From Limosilactobacillus balticus (lineage in GTDB: Bacteria; Bacillota; Bacilli; Lactobacillales; Lactobacillaceae): 64,000 nucleotides of DNA. Under the pieces are notes generated by a model. That model was not told where the DNA came from, made no database searches, and saw only the letters and a list, made by a program, of their open reading frames with translations. The translations under genes and the position numbers were made by a program. Every line of letters starts with the position of its first letter. Position 1 is the stretch's first letter. The DNA is taken from assembly GCF_014145615.1 (NCBI RefSeq), contig NZ_JACIVH010000065.1, positions 5,001 through 69,000 of the forward strand, written 5' to 3'. Positions 8,612-18,349 of the stretch are shown piece after piece.

Positions 8612-9583
8612 ATGAATTTCTTAAGTGCAGTTTTGACTATTCTTAGTTCATTCTTAATTACATTTTTATTAATGCCCTCATTGATTAAATACTTTCGGGC
8701 AAAAAAAGAGGGACAACAAATTCGTAAAGAAGGTCCTACCTGGCATGCCAAAAAGGCTGGGACGCCAACAATGGGGGGATTATTGTTCATCTTTTCTGCA
8801 GTAGTAACAATTTTATGGGTTGCTGCTTGGCAAGGGTTAATTACAAATACGCTATGGGCACTCCTCTTTGTCCTAGTTGTTTATGGCCTGATTGGGATGT
8901 GGGATGATAGCATTAAAATCTTTCACCATCAAAATGAAGGATTTAAGCCATGGCAAAAGGCGCTATGTCAGGTCTTAGCAGCAATGGTCTTTACTGTTAT
9001 TTATCAACATGAAGGCTTTCAAATGGGCTTTGGAACAACTCAAATTGGTTGGCTTTACGGTTTGTTTATTATTTTTTGGATCGTCGGTTTTTCAAATGCA
9101 GTTAATTTAACTGATGGACTTGATGGTTTAGTAAGTGGCCTTTCTATTATTTCTTTTGCAGCTTATTTAATCATTGCCTTAGTAAACCTCAATCAACCAG
9201 GTTATCCGGAAATTGCCCTTTTCTGTTTAGCAATGATCGGAACTTTACTAGGCTTCTTCCCCTACAACCATAAACCCGCTAAGATTTTCATGGGTGATAT
9301 GGGATCTTTAGCAATTGGGGCATCCTTAGCCGCTGTTTCATTGTTATTACATCATGAATGGTCTTTATTAGTAATTGGAATTGTTTATGTTTGTGAAACT
9401 GCTAGTGTAATTCTTCAAGTGGCTTCATTTAAAACAACTGGTAAACGAATTTTTAAGATGACGCCAATCCATCATCATTTTGAAATGAGTGGGTGGAGCG
9501 AATGGAAAATTGATATTGTATTTTGGCTTGTAGGGTTAGTGGCTGCAATTATTGCTGTTACAACAATCTTATTAGTTGGTTAG
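8612..9583 (+). CDS. mraY: Phospho-N-acetylmuramoyl-pentapeptide transferase MraY
   Basis: MraY moves phospho-MurNAc-pentapeptide from UDP to undecaprenyl phosphate, forming lipid I at the membrane. The 323-residue protein has about ten membrane helices and the catalytic aspartates in WDDSIK and NLTDGLDG, the loop KIFMGDMGS and the histidine cluster PIHHHFE. The start is ATG 8612, 5 bases after GGAGG (8602-8606); the TTG at 8600 overlaps that ribosome site and is not used. It sits between the septal PBP and murD as in other Gram-positive division clusters. Confidence 0.97.
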   Translation: MNFLSAVLTILSSFLITFLLMPSLIKYFRAKKEGQQIRKEGPTWHAKKAGTPTMGGLLFIFSAVVTILWVAAWQGLITNTLWALLFVLVVYGLIGMWDDSIKIFHHQNEGFKPWQKALCQVLAAMVFTVIYQHEGFQMGFGTTQIGWLYGLFIIFWIVGFSNAVNLTDGLDGLVSGLSIISFAAYLIIALVNLNQPGYPEIALFCLAMIGTLLGFFPYNHKPAKIFMGDMGSLAIGASLAAVSLLLHHEWSLLVIGIVYVCETASVILQVASFKTTGKRIFKMTPIHHHFEMSGWSEWKIDIVFWLVGLVAAIIAVTTILLVG

Positions 9584-9595
9584 GAGTAAAGAGAA

Positions 9596-10966
9596 ATGAA
9601 AAAAATTGATGAATATCAAGGTAAAAAAGTTCTTGTAATGGGTTTCGGAATTAGCGGAATTAATGCGGCCCACTTATTGGTAAAACTTGGTGCAAATGTT
9701 ACTGCTAATGATAAAGCAACTCCTAAAAATAATGATATTGTTGAAGATTTAGAAGCTGACGGAATTAAAGTAATTACTGGTAATAATCCCATTTCATTAG
9801 CTAATGAAGGCTTTGATGTTGTAGTAAAAAATCCTGGAATTCCCTATGATAATCCATTAGTAGCTGCCTTTGTTAAGCAGGGGACACCCATTATTACAGA
9901 AGCAGAATTAGGATGGCAAATTTTTGATGGTCACCTTGTAAGTGTAACCGGAAGTAATGGGAAGACTACTACAACAACTTTAACCCAGTTAATGATTGCT
10001 GAAAATGCAAAACATCAAGTGAAATATGCAGGAAACATTGGAATCTCCTTTAGTAAAATTGCTGAAGATTTAGAGCCAGACGATACATTGGTTACAGAAT
10101 TATCTAGTTTCCAATTATTAGGAGCACCAACAATTCGCCCCCATATTGCAATTATCACTAATATTTTTTCTAACCATTTAGACTATCATAAGACACGGGA
10201 AAACTATATTAATGCAAAGCTTAATATTACTCGGAATCAAACCAAAGATGATTTCTTAGTTATTAACTGGGATCGTGATGAATGGCAAAAGATTGCTCAG
10301 CGTAGTCAAGCTACTATTGTGCCATTTTCTCGTTTAAACAAAAGCCATGAAGGAGCTTATGTAGAAGATGGAATGATTTACTGGCGTGGGCAAGAAGTTA
10401 TGCCAACCAAGGATATTCGATTGATCGGTCCCCAAAATGTAGAAAATGCATTGGCCGCAATTGCCGCGGCAAAATTAAGTGGCGTTACAAACGATGCAAT
10501 AAAGAAAGTTTTAACAACATTTAGCGGCGTTCGTCACCGTTTGCAATATGTGATGGAATACCAAGAACGACTTTTCTACAATGATTCCAAATCAACTGAT
10601 ATTGAAGCTACTGAGGTTGCCTTACAAGGTTTTGATCGCCCGGTAATTCTTTTAGCAGGTGGTCTTGATCGTGGGTATACCTTTGAACGGTTAGTTCCTT
10701 ACTTTAAGAAGCACGTCAAGGCAATGATTGTTTTTGGTGAATGTAAAGATAAAATGAGGGATGCAGGAAACCAGGCTGGCGTTCCAGTGATTGAAAGCGA
10801 AAATGCGATTACTGCGGTACCAGAAGCATGGAAGTTGAGTGAGCCAGGAGATGTCATCCTTCTCTCTCCCGCTAATGCTAGTTGGGATCAATTCCCGAGC
10901 TTTGAGGTTCGTGGTGATAAATTTATTGAAGCAGTTGAAGACTTAACAGGAAAGAAGGAACAATAA
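9596..10966 (+). CDS. murD: UDP-N-acetylmuramoylalanine--D-glutamate ligase MurD
   Basis: A cytoplasmic Mur ligase of 456 residues that adds D-glutamate to UDP-MurNAc-L-Ala using ATP. The N-terminal Rossmann domain begins [10 protein letters not shown], the central ATP site is GSNGKTTTT (near residue 120), followed by [17 protein letters not shown] and, in the C-terminal domain, NDSKSTD and [12 protein letters not shown]. All expected landmarks are present. It lies 12 bases after mraY and its stop is separated from murG by one base, which indicates coupled translation. Confidence 0.97.
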   Translation: MKKIDEYQGKKVLVMGFGISGINAAHLLVKLGANVTANDKATPKNNDIVEDLEADGIKVITGNNPISLANEGFDVVVKNPGIPYDNPLVAAFVKQGTPIITEAELGWQIFDGHLVSVTGSNGKTTTTTLTQLMIAENAKHQVKYAGNIGISFSKIAEDLEPDDTLVTELSSFQLLGAPTIRPHIAIITNIFSNHLDYHKTRENYINAKLNITRNQTKDDFLVINWDRDEWQKIAQRSQATIVPFSRLNKSHEGAYVEDGMIYWRGQEVMPTKDIRLIGPQNVENALAAIAAAKLSGVTNDAIKKVLTTFSGVRHRLQYVMEYQERLFYNDSKSTDIEATEVALQGFDRPVILLAGGLDRGYTFERLVPYFKKHVKAMIVFGECKDKMRDAGNQAGVPVIESENAITAVPEAWKLSEPGDVILLSPANASWDQFPSFEVRGDKFIEAVEDLTGKKEQ

Positions 10967-10967
10967 G

Positions 10968-12080
10968 ATGCGGTTATTGGTATCAGGTGGCGGAACTGGT
11001 GGTCATATCTACCCGGCATTAGCATTGATTGAACGCTTAAAGCAGGTTGAGCCAGATACTGAAGTGTTATATGTTGGAACAACCCGTGGCCTTGAGAATA
11101 AAATTGTACCGGATGCCGGAATTAAGCTTGAAACAATGCACATGCAGGGCTTTAAGCGTTCTCTTTCTCTTGAAAATTTTAAGACTATTTATCTTTTCTT
11201 AAACTCTGTTCATCATGCTAAAAAAATTATTAGTGAATTTAAGCCTGATGTTGTTTTAGGTACTGGAGGATATGTAAGTGGAGCTGTCCTCTATGCTGCT
11301 GCGAAGAAACATATTCCAACAGTAATTCATGAGCAAAATAGCGTCGTTGGAGTAACAAATAAGTTTTTAAGTCGCTATGTTGATCAAATTGCAATTGCGT
11401 TTGAAGCTGCACGCAGTCAATTCCCTGCTGATAAAGTTACAATGGCAGGTAATCCTCGTGCTCAACAGGTAGCGGCCAAAAAAGATAGTGATTTTTCATG
11501 GACAAGTTATGACTTGAAAGAAGATGTTCCAACCTTAATGATTTTTGGGGGAAGTCAAGGAGCACCAAAAATCAATAAGACAGTTGTCGATGCAATTCCA
11601 GAATTCAATAAGCGTCCTTATCAGGTTATTTTTGCAACTGGCCAAAAACGGTACGATGATGTAAAGAAGCAGCTTGCAGAAGGCAATATTAAACCAGCTG
11701 ATAATGTTAAAGTTGTTCCTTACATAAAAGATATGCCAGCTAAGATGCCACGGGTAGCAGCTTTAGTATCTCGAGCAGGAGCAACTACTATTGCTGAGGT
11801 AACAGCACTCGGAGTTCCGACAATTTTAATTCCTAGTCCGTATGTTACCGCTAACCACCAAGTAAAGAATGCTCAGGCTTTAGTTAAGAATAATGCAGGC
11901 TTAATGATTACAGAAGATAAGTTAGATGCTCGGGCATTATTGACGCAAGCAGATAAGATTATGGAAGATGAAGAAGTACGTAAAAAGATGGCTCTTGCTG
12001 CTGAAAAGATGGGACGACCTGATGCTGCTGATAGGCTAATTAAGGTCTTGCATAAGGCGATTGATGAACACAAAAAATAA
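10968..12080 (+). CDS. murG: UDP-N-acetylglucosamine--lipid I transferase MurG
   Basis: MurG adds GlcNAc to lipid I to make lipid II on the inner face of the membrane. The 370-residue GT28 protein has the glycine-rich loops [13 protein letters not shown] and FGGSQGA, the acceptor loop HEQNSVVG and the UDP-GlcNAc region [10 protein letters not shown]. The ATG follows the murD stop by one base, with AGGAAAGAAGGAACAA at the end of murD as ribosome site. No murC or murB gene lies in this cluster, so those steps are encoded elsewhere. Confidence 0.97.
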   Translation: MRLLVSGGGTGGHIYPALALIERLKQVEPDTEVLYVGTTRGLENKIVPDAGIKLETMHMQGFKRSLSLENFKTIYLFLNSVHHAKKIISEFKPDVVLGTGGYVSGAVLYAAAKKHIPTVIHEQNSVVGVTNKFLSRYVDQIAIAFEAARSQFPADKVTMAGNPRAQQVAAKKDSDFSWTSYDLKEDVPTLMIFGGSQGAPKINKTVVDAIPEFNKRPYQVIFATGQKRYDDVKKQLAEGNIKPADNVKVVPYIKDMPAKMPRVAALVSRAGATTIAEVTALGVPTILIPSPYVTANHQVKNAQALVKNNAGLMITEDKLDARALLTQADKIMEDEEVRKKMALAAEKMGRPDAADRLIKVLHKAIDEHKK

Positions 12081-12107
12081 AGTATAGATTAGGAAGGAGG
12101 AGAACAG

Positions 12108-12956
12108 GTGTTGGATGATAAATCGGCTATTGAACATCATAAATATTCGAAGCGATTAACTGAATTAGAAAAGCGGAGTGCTGCCGCTCAACAGCGACAA
12201 CAGAAAAAGAAGCCTTCTAAAACTCATGTTGGTAATAAGATTCGCGGAATTAAGATTAAGCGCTACGTTTCTAACGGAGAACGAGTCTTAAAATTAGTGA
12301 TATTATTCAGTCTTATTCTCCTCTTTATGATTTATATTATTTCTCCCTTGAGCAAAATTAACACGCTTCATGTAACTGGTAATCATGACTTGACTAAAGA
12401 GCAGGTAGAAAAAAATACAAATATTTATCCAGGACGTTTTATATGGGGCGTTTATCTTACCCGTCATCAACTTATTAAACAAGCTGTTCGTAAAAATCCT
12501 CAAATAAAAAGTTTAAGGATTGAGGTAACTGGCCCTCAGTCTCTGCGAATATCTGTAAAAGAAAATGCTCTTTTAGGGACAGCAGTGATGAATAATGATA
12601 CATACGCTGTTTTAGCTGATGGTCAATTGCAGCGAACGAAAACTGCTGACAATGGTATTGCTTATAAGCGTTTTGATGGTCATAAAAAAGCTCTTGCTGC
12701 AACAGCTGCTCAACTAGGAAAACTGAAACCGGCAATAAGAAATGGTATTTCAAGTGTGAGTTATCAACCAACTAAGGAGTATCCAGATCGCGTGATTATT
12801 TATATGCGTGATGGTAATACAGTTTATGGCGATTTAAATACTATTGGGGATAAAATGGGATATTACCCTGCAATTGCAGCAAGTATGAAAAATAAGGGAA
12901 TTATAGATCTTCAAGTCGGAGCTTATTCTTATGATTATGGATCTAAGGATAAATGA
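12108..12956 (+). CDS. divIB: Cell division protein DivIB/FtsQ
   Basis: This 282-residue bitopic protein has a long basic cytoplasmic tail (about 1-62, Lys/Arg/Gln rich), one membrane helix (about 63-82), a POTRA domain beginning INTLHVTGNHDLT and a beta domain at the C-terminus. That is the DivIB/FtsQ layout. It scaffolds the divisome with FtsL and DivIC. The start is GTG, 7 bases after AAGGAGG (12094-12100). It ends the first transcription segment of the cluster: a promoter lies between it and ftsA. Confidence 0.92.
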   Translation: MLDDKSAIEHHKYSKRLTELEKRSAAAQQRQQKKKPSKTHVGNKIRGIKIKRYVSNGERVLKLVILFSLILLFMIYIISPLSKINTLHVTGNHDLTKEQVEKNTNIYPGRFIWGVYLTRHQLIKQAVRKNPQIKSLRIEVTGPQSLRISVKENALLGTAVMNNDTYAVLADGQLQRTKTADNGIAYKRFDGHKKALAATAAQLGKLKPAIRNGISSVSYQPTKEYPDRVIIYMRDGNTVYGDLNTIGDKMGYYPAIAASMKNKGIIDLQVGAYSYDYGSKDK

Positions 12957-12992
12957 TTTTGTGAAAAACCTTGATAATTACCTTTTTTGTCA

Positions 12993-13021
12993 TTGTTTAT
13001 CTGTGGTAAAATTCTTATATA
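12993..13021 (+). promoter_or_regulatory. Promoter for ftsA-ftsZ
   Basis: TTGTTT (12993-12998), a 17-base spacer and TATATA (13016-13021) lie 55 bases upstream of ftsA, in the 120-base gap after divIB. No terminator precedes it, so read-through from the upstream operon is also possible. Confidence 0.55.
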
Positions 13022-13076
13022 GGTTAAAAATACAATTAATTTAATTAATGATAGTCTTAGGAGGGTTCCTTTTAGA

Positions 13077-14450
13077 ATGAATAATTCAGAAGTATACGTT
13101 GGATTAGATATTGGAACCACCTCGATCAAGGCACTGGTGTGTGAAAGTGTTAAGGGTCAGTTGAAAGTTATTGGTGTTGGTGTAGAACGATCGGCAGGAT
13201 TAAACCGAGGAGTTATTGTCGACATTGATAAAACCGCCCAGGCAATTTCGGCGGCGGTAGCACAGGCCGAGGAAAAGTCCAACGTAGAGATTCAAAGTGT
13301 TGTAGTTGGCTTACCGGCAAATTACTTACAAATGCAACGAGTACACGGTATGATTACGATTGCAACCAGAGGACAATCAAGAGAGATTGTTAACCAAGAC
13401 GTAATTGACGTTGCTCGTGAAGCGTTGACGCAAAGTATTCCCCCTGAGCGGGAAATAATTGATTTAATTCCAACAGAATTTACTGTTGATGGCTTTTCTG
13501 GTATTAAGGACCCCCGTGGAATGGTTGGTGTCCGTTTAGAAATGAAGGCCACCTTGTATACAGGACCTAAGACCATTATTCATAATACAAAAAAGGCAGT
13601 TCAACAGGCAGGATATGACATTAAAGATTTTGTTATTACGCCGATCGCAACAGATTTTAACCTCCTTAATGATGGAGAGCAAGATTTTGGGACTGTTGTT
13701 ATTGATTTAGGTGGCGGTCAAACAACGACCAGCATTATTCATGATCATCAATTAAAGTATACTTATGTTGATCCTGAAGGTGGAAAATATATTACTAAAG
13801 ATATTTCTACGGTCATGAATACATCATTAAAAAATGCTGAACAACTTAAGCTAAACCATGGATATGCTATGGCATCCTTAGCTGACGAAGATGTCCAAGT
13901 TGACGTTGATGTTGTTGGCCAAAATGATCCTGTCCAATATTCAGAGCAGTATTTATCAGAAATAATTGAAGCACGAGTACGGCAAATTTTTGATCGTATT
14001 CAGGATAAACTTAAGGCTATTCATGCTCCTGAATTACCGGGAGGAGTAGTTTTGATTGGTGGAGTGGCTGCTCTGCCAGGAGTTAAGGAACTTGCTGAAC
14101 AATACTTTACTGGTAATATTAAAGTGAATGTTCCAGAACAAATGGGCATTCGTCATCCTCGCTATGCTGTTAGTTTAGCTTTGGGGATGTATGAAAATCA
14201 GTTATCAGATATTGATCGATTAATTAAGCAAACTGTTCAACGAATTGATACGATTAAGAGTCCCCATGAAGAAAAAGGACAAGCTGTTAATCAGTCACGT
14301 CAACAATGGAGTGAAAAATCTGATAAATTACAACGTTCACAGCGAGAAGCACAGCAGCAACCAGTTACTGAAGAGCCTGCGCCAAAGAAGAAAAAGCAAA
14401 ACGGCCTAAGTAATCGGTTTAAAAACATTTTTAATAATTTATTTGACTAA
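13077..14450 (+). CDS. ftsA: Cell division protein FtsA
   Basis: An actin-like ATPase of 457 residues that tethers FtsZ filaments to the membrane. The phosphate-1 loop [12 protein letters not shown] is at residues 10-21, the phosphate-2 strand [11 protein letters not shown] near 208 and the adenosine motif [14 protein letters not shown] near 328. After about residue 390 comes a Gln/Lys/Glu-rich linker, then a short amphipathic tail ([12 protein letters not shown]) that should be the membrane-targeting helix. The ribosome site is AGGAGGG, 11 bases ahead. It is followed after 17 bases by ftsZ. Confidence 0.96.
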   Translation: MNNSEVYVGLDIGTTSIKALVCESVKGQLKVIGVGVERSAGLNRGVIVDIDKTAQAISAAVAQAEEKSNVEIQSVVVGLPANYLQMQRVHGMITIATRGQSREIVNQDVIDVAREALTQSIPPEREIIDLIPTEFTVDGFSGIKDPRGMVGVRLEMKATLYTGPKTIIHNTKKAVQQAGYDIKDFVITPIATDFNLLNDGEQDFGTVVIDLGGGQTTTSIIHDHQLKYTYVDPEGGKYITKDISTVMNTSLKNAEQLKLNHGYAMASLADEDVQVDVDVVGQNDPVQYSEQYLSEIIEARVRQIFDRIQDKLKAIHAPELPGGVVLIGGVAALPGVKELAEQYFTGNIKVNVPEQMGIRHPRYAVSLALGMYENQLSDIDRLIKQTVQRIDTIKSPHEEKGQAVNQSRQQWSEKSDKLQRSQREAQQQPVTEEPAPKKKKQNGLSNRFKNIFNNLFD

Positions 14451-14467
14451 TTTGGAGGAATACTGCT

Positions 14468-15715
14468 ATGGATAACGAAACGTTCGCTAACGACAACCAA
14501 TTTGCGGAAGCGCAAATCAAAGTAATTGGTGTTGGTGGAGCTGGCGGTAATGCCGTCAACCGAATGATTACTGAAAAGGTACAAGGTGTTGACTTTATTG
14601 TTGCTAACACCGATTTACAAGCATTAAATAATTCTCAAGCGACAACCAAGATTCGCTTAGGACCTAAATTAACAAAAGGATTAGGTGCTGGTTCAAATCC
14701 AGAAGTAGGTGAAAAGGCTGCCCAAGAAAGTGAAGAACAAATTAAAAAAGCTCTTGAGGGAGCAGATATGGTCTTCATTACAGCCGGAATGGGTGGTGGA
14801 ACTGGTACCGGAGCCGCCCCAGTTGTAGCTAAACTTGCTAAAGATAGTGGTGCATTAACTGTTGGTGTTGTGACTCGTCCGTTCTCATTTGAAGGACCTC
14901 GTCGAGCACGCTATGCTGCAGAAGGGCTTGAAAAATTAAAGTCAAATGTTGATACTTTAATTATCGTTGCTAATAATCGCTTATTAGAGATGATTGATAA
15001 GAAGACGCCAATGATGGAAGCATTTAAGGAAGCTGATAATGTTCTTCGTCAAGGTGTGCAAGGTATTTCAGACTTAATTGTTACCCCAGGTTACATCAAC
15101 TTGGACTTTGCTGATATTAAGACGTTGATGTCTAATCAAGGTTCGGCCTTAATGGGGGTTGGTGCTTCAACTGGTGAAAACCGTGCTACGGAGGCAACTA
15201 AGAAGGCTATATCTTCTCCATTACTTGAAGTGTCAATTGATGGTGCTCAACATGTCTTGATGGATATTACTGGTGGTAAAGACTTATCGATGTTTGAAGC
15301 TCAAGAAGCATCAGATGTGATTAAACAAGCTGCTGGAACTAATGTTGATATTTCATTCGGTATGTCCCTAAATGAATCGATGGGTGATGAAGTTCGCGTT
15401 ACTGTAATTGCCACTGGGATTGATAAGAAAAAGAAAATTCAACAACAAAAGCCAACAGAAAAAGAAGCACCACGAGTAACGCGGTCTATTCCACAAGAAG
15501 AACAACCCGTTGAACAACCAAAGCAACGAGATCCTTTTGATGGTTGGAATGATCCAACAGCCGATACAAGTAACCAATCAAGAAATTCTGATAACGAATT
15601 TTCTCACGTTACTAAGCCAGAATTTAACGTATTTAACGATGATGCGGCTAATACGGATGACAATGATGATACTAACTTATCGACTCCACCGTTCTTCAAG
15701 AATCGTCGTAAGTAA
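14468..15715 (+). CDS. ftsZ: Cell division GTPase FtsZ
   Basis: The tubulin homologue that builds the Z ring, 415 residues. The GTP-binding tubulin signature GGGTGTG is near residue 107 and the synergy loop ([11 protein letters not shown]) near residue 214. A Gln/Glu/Asp-rich flexible linker of about 90 residues follows the core, and the C-terminus ends in [10 protein letters not shown], the peptide that binds FtsA, SepF and other partners. The ribosome site TTGGAGGA is about 9 bases upstream of the ATG. Confidence 0.98.
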   Translation: MDNETFANDNQFAEAQIKVIGVGGAGGNAVNRMITEKVQGVDFIVANTDLQALNNSQATTKIRLGPKLTKGLGAGSNPEVGEKAAQESEEQIKKALEGADMVFITAGMGGGTGTGAAPVVAKLAKDSGALTVGVVTRPFSFEGPRRARYAAEGLEKLKSNVDTLIIVANNRLLEMIDKKTPMMEAFKEADNVLRQGVQGISDLIVTPGYINLDFADIKTLMSNQGSALMGVGASTGENRATEATKKAISSPLLEVSIDGAQHVLMDITGGKDLSMFEAQEASDVIKQAAGTNVDISFGMSLNESMGDEVRVTVIATGIDKKKKIQQQKPTEKEAPRVTRSIPQEEQPVEQPKQRDPFDGWNDPTADTSNQSRNSDNEFSHVTKPEFNVFNDDAANTDDNDDTNLSTPPFFKNRRK

Positions 15716-15725
15716 ATAATTTAGC

Positions 15726-15755
15726 AAAAAGGTGGATTTTTAATCCGCCTTTTTC
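15726..15755 (+). terminator. Hairpin terminator between ftsZ and sepF
   Basis: AAAAAGGTGGAT pairs with ATCCGCCTTTTT (all paired, one T-G wobble) around a 4-base TTTA loop. Placed 10 bases after ftsZ and 30 bases before sepF, it should reduce rather than separate expression, as no clear promoter follows it. Confidence 0.8.
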
Positions 15756-15784
15756 TGTTTAGCACTATTAAGGAGGGTAAAACA

Positions 15785-16201
15785 ATGGCGGCAAATTTTT
15801 TAAAAAGCCTATTTGGTGAAGAAGACATTGATGAACAAGACGGTCTCTATGAAACGAGTGAACAAGTTTCAACGCCAGCAAACACAAGCAATAAAGTAGT
15901 TTCAATTAATAGCGGGCGTCTTAACCAAATGAGTCAGATTTCCTTATATGAACCCCGTCTTTATGCAGATGTAAAGCAGATTGCATCCCAATTATTAGAG
16001 GGGCATGCGGTGATCGTTAACTTCACTCAAATGGACGCGAATGTTGCAGCACGGTTAGTAGACTTCTTAAATGGAACCGTTTTTGCAATTGATGGTGAAA
16101 TGAAACGGATCGGAAAGGAAATTTTCCTCTGCACCCCTAAAAACTATGAAATTTCAGGTAGTTTAACGAGTAATCTAAAAAATGATGGTGATAAATTTTA
16201 A
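15785..16201 (+). CDS. sepF: Cell division protein SepF
   Basis: A 138-residue protein with an N-terminal stretch starting [11 protein letters not shown] (the membrane-binding amphipathic helix), an acidic linker and the DUF552 core that forms rings and bundles FtsZ. The core reads [10 protein letters not shown], then [16 protein letters not shown] and the [11 protein letters not shown] strand. SepF aligns Z-ring filaments and can replace FtsA as membrane anchor in Bacillus. AAGGAGGG lies about 6 bases ahead of the ATG. It lies just after the ftsZ terminator and starts the sepF-ylmG-ylmH-divIVA segment. Confidence 0.95.
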
Positions 16202-16219
16202 TCACTAAAAGGAGTTAAT

Positions 16220-16480
16220 ATGATCGCATTTTTATTATGGGCTCTTAATCAATTAGTTGATGCTTATATTTTAGTAATAGTTGTGTGGTGTATTATGTCA
16301 TGGTTTCCTAATGCGCGTAATTCACGACTTGGTGATATTATCAATCGGTTGGTAGAACCTTATATGCATTGGTTTGACTTTATTCCTCCAATCGGGGGGA
16401 TAAGTTTTGCGCCGATGATCGCTATTCTTGTACTATATTTTGTCCAAGCAGGATTAGCACAAATAGCAGCAATCATTTAA
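16220..16480 (+). CDS. ylmG: YggT/YlmG family membrane protein
   Basis: An 86-residue protein with two membrane helices (about 5-25 and 62-84) and between them the conserved stretch VWCIMSWFPNARNS with the WFP motif, followed by EPYMHWFDFIPPIGGISFAP. This is the YggT family, found next to sepF in most Gram-positive bacteria and in cyanobacteria and plastids. It has been linked to division and membrane protein or nucleoid organisation; the molecular role is not settled. AAGGAG lies 7 bases ahead of the ATG. Confidence 0.93.
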   Translation: MIAFLLWALNQLVDAYILVIVVWCIMSWFPNARNSRLGDIINRLVEPYMHWFDFIPPIGGISFAPMIAILVLYFVQAGLAQIAAII

Positions 16481-16501
16481 TTAATTTAAGAGGAAGTAGA
16501 T

Positions 16502-17287
16502 TTGAGCGAAGATAACATTAAACAACATTTTCGTCCGGATGAAGCCACCCTTATTGACCAAGCGAATGACTGGGTAGCTACTGCTGAAGGCCAATATCGT
16601 CCTGTCCTCACTCCTTTTTTAAATCCACGGGAACGTTTTATTGTCCAAACGATTGTTAATCGAAATAACAATGTTAAAATAACAATGTATGGTGGTTGGC
16701 AAGGCGCAGAAATGCAACGAGTTCTAATTTATCCGCCTTATTATGAACCCTCTATAGAAGACTTTGCTTTACAGGCTTTAGAGATAAACTATCCTGTTAA
16801 GTTTTCAGAACTTCATCATCGGCAAATTATGGGAACATTGATCGGTGAAGGGATGGAGCGGAATACATTTGGTGATATTTTAACTGATGGATCGCATTGG
16901 CAAGTTATTGTAACAAAACCAATGGCAGAGTATTTACGTAAAAACGTTGAACATATTGGTCGAATTAAGATTAAATGGATTCCGATCGCAACAGAAGCAG
17001 TGGTAACACCTAAAGAGGAATGGGTGCCGATAGTTACAACAGTTTCATCACTACGGTTAGATGTTGTGATAGCTGCAGGCTTTAATTATTCACGAAACCG
17101 GGCAAAGCAATTAATAGAGCATGGTCAAGTTCGATTAAATTGGGAAGAGATTGATCGTCCAGATTATCAAATTGTGGTTCATGATTTGATATCTGTGCGT
17201 CATGGTGGTCGCCTTAGAATCGATATGACCAATGGAAAAACAAAAAAAGATAAAGAAAGAATTACCATTTCAGTTGTAAATGCGTAA
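16502..17287 (+). CDS. ylmH: S4-domain RNA-binding protein YlmH
   Basis: A 261-residue protein with an N-terminal YlmH domain (residues 1-180, including the conserved NPRERFI and the loop GGWQGAEMQRVLIYP) and a C-terminal S4 RNA-binding domain (about 183-245, LRLDVVIAAGFNYSRNRAKQ). The start is TTG, 9 bases after AGAGGAAG. YlmH homologues bind ribosomes and have been linked to rescue of stalled ribosomes; in streptococci the neighbours affect division. It lies between ylmG and divIVA, the conserved order. Confidence 0.92.
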   Translation: MSEDNIKQHFRPDEATLIDQANDWVATAEGQYRPVLTPFLNPRERFIVQTIVNRNNNVKITMYGGWQGAEMQRVLIYPPYYEPSIEDFALQALEINYPVKFSELHHRQIMGTLIGEGMERNTFGDILTDGSHWQVIVTKPMAEYLRKNVEHIGRIKIKWIPIATEAVVTPKEEWVPIVTTVSSLRLDVVIAAGFNYSRNRAKQLIEHGQVRLNWEEIDRPDYQIVVHDLISVRHGGRLRIDMTNGKTKKDKERITISVVNA

Positions 17288-17308
17288 TTTGAATGGAGGA
17301 ATTTACTC

Positions 17309-18052
17309 ATGAGTTTGACGGTTGATCAAATTAATAATAAGCAATTTAATACCAAGATGCGGGGTTATAATCCTGAAGAAGTGCAAGAATTTATTCAGGA
17401 AGTTTCACAAACAGTTCAACAATTAATAACTGAAAATAATAATTTACGAGAACAAGTACGTGCTAATGATAGCAAGATTAAGTACTTTGCTGACTTGAAA
17501 GATTCTTTAAATAAGTCAATCCTAGTTGCTCAAGAAGCTGCTGATAAGGTTAAAAATAATGCTAAGCGTGAAGCAGATATTATGATTCGTGAAGCGCAAA
17601 AGCAAGCAACTGATATCGTTTCAGAAGCTAACGATAAGTCAAATCAAGTAATTGAAGATGCTGCTAATTCTACTAAGAAGTTGACAAGTGAAACTAATGA
17701 TCTTCGTAAACAGACTCGGATCTTCCGCCAACGTCTTCAAGTTATGCTTGAATCTCAATTAGAAGTCATTAAGAGTAATGAATGGGACAAGCTTTTGGAA
17801 AATGATGACTTGAGTAAATATGACGAAATTGAAAAAATTTTAGGTAGTCGTCTTGACAGCAGTTCAGCAACCAGTGTAGAATCAACTGCAACAACTGCTA
17901 GTGAAGAACAACCTGTTGAATCAGAACAGCCTGTTGCTTCTGCTGAACAAACGGAAGAAGAGAGTGCACCTGCACAACCAACAGCTGTTAACGATGACAA
18001 AGGATCAGATGCACCTGAAACTGTTGTTGTCTTCCCTGATAATAACAAGTAA
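17309..18052 (+). CDS. divIVA: Cell division initiation protein DivIVA
   Basis: The 247-residue protein has the N-terminal membrane-curvature-sensing domain (INNKQFNTKMRGYNPEEVQEF spans about 8-29, with the conserved F and R) and a long coiled coil to about residue 165, rich in Glu, Lys and Asn. The last 65 residues are Ser/Thr/Gln/Glu-rich and disordered. DivIVA gathers at septa and poles and organises wall synthesis. ATGGAGGA lies 8 bases ahead. It is the last gene of the division cluster; no terminator is visible before the following T-box region. Confidence 0.95.
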   Translation: MSLTVDQINNKQFNTKMRGYNPEEVQEFIQEVSQTVQQLITENNNLREQVRANDSKIKYFADLKDSLNKSILVAQEAADKVKNNAKREADIMIREAQKQATDIVSEANDKSNQVIEDAANSTKKLTSETNDLRKQTRIFRQRLQVMLESQLEVIKSNEWDKLLENDDLSKYDEIEKILGSRLDSSSATSVESTATTASEEQPVESEQPVASAEQTEEESAPAQPTAVNDDKGSDAPETVVVFPDNNK

Positions 18053-18080
18053 ATCACTAGGATCGTATTTTAATAAAATC

Positions 18081-18312
18081 GTTGAAGAGAATTGGAATAA
18101 TTATCATAACGTTAAAGCGAGTCAACAATTGGTGAGAGGTTGATAATGTTTAAATATTCCTGATCATCTCGGAGTACCTCATTTGAGTTAGTTAGGATGA
18201 GGCGGTTCATTATCGTTATCTAATGACATAAGGAAACTTTAATCTTAAAGTTTTAAATCCGGGTGGTACCGCGAAGAAGCTTCGTCCCAGTAATGGGAGG
18301 AAGCTTTTTTAT
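18081..18312 (+). promoter_or_regulatory. T-box riboswitch controlling ileS (isoleucine, ATC specifier)
   Basis: Stem I can be folded by hand: GAGA (18087-18090) with TCTC (18167-18170), GGAATA (18094-18099) with TATTCC (18155-18160), AACGTTA (18108-18114) with TAATGTT (18144-18150) and the apical TCAAC (18122-18126) with GTTGA (18139-18143). The specifier bulge on the 3' side reads TG-ATC-A, giving the isoleucine codon ATC at 18163-18165. The T-box core GGGTGGTACCGCG is at 18261-18273; its TGGT bulge pairs with an ACCA tRNA end. The terminator stem AAGCTTCGTCCC/GGGAGGAAGCTT ends in a T run near 18311. Confidence 0.95.
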
Positions 18313-18349
18313 TATTAAAATACAAGAATTAATGAAAGGGGTAGTTACA

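Noticed and set aside
18263-18349. Upstream extension of the ileS frame to a GTG inside the T-box
   Set aside because: It lies in the T-box core and terminator; the synthetase starts at 18350 behind a good ribosome site.
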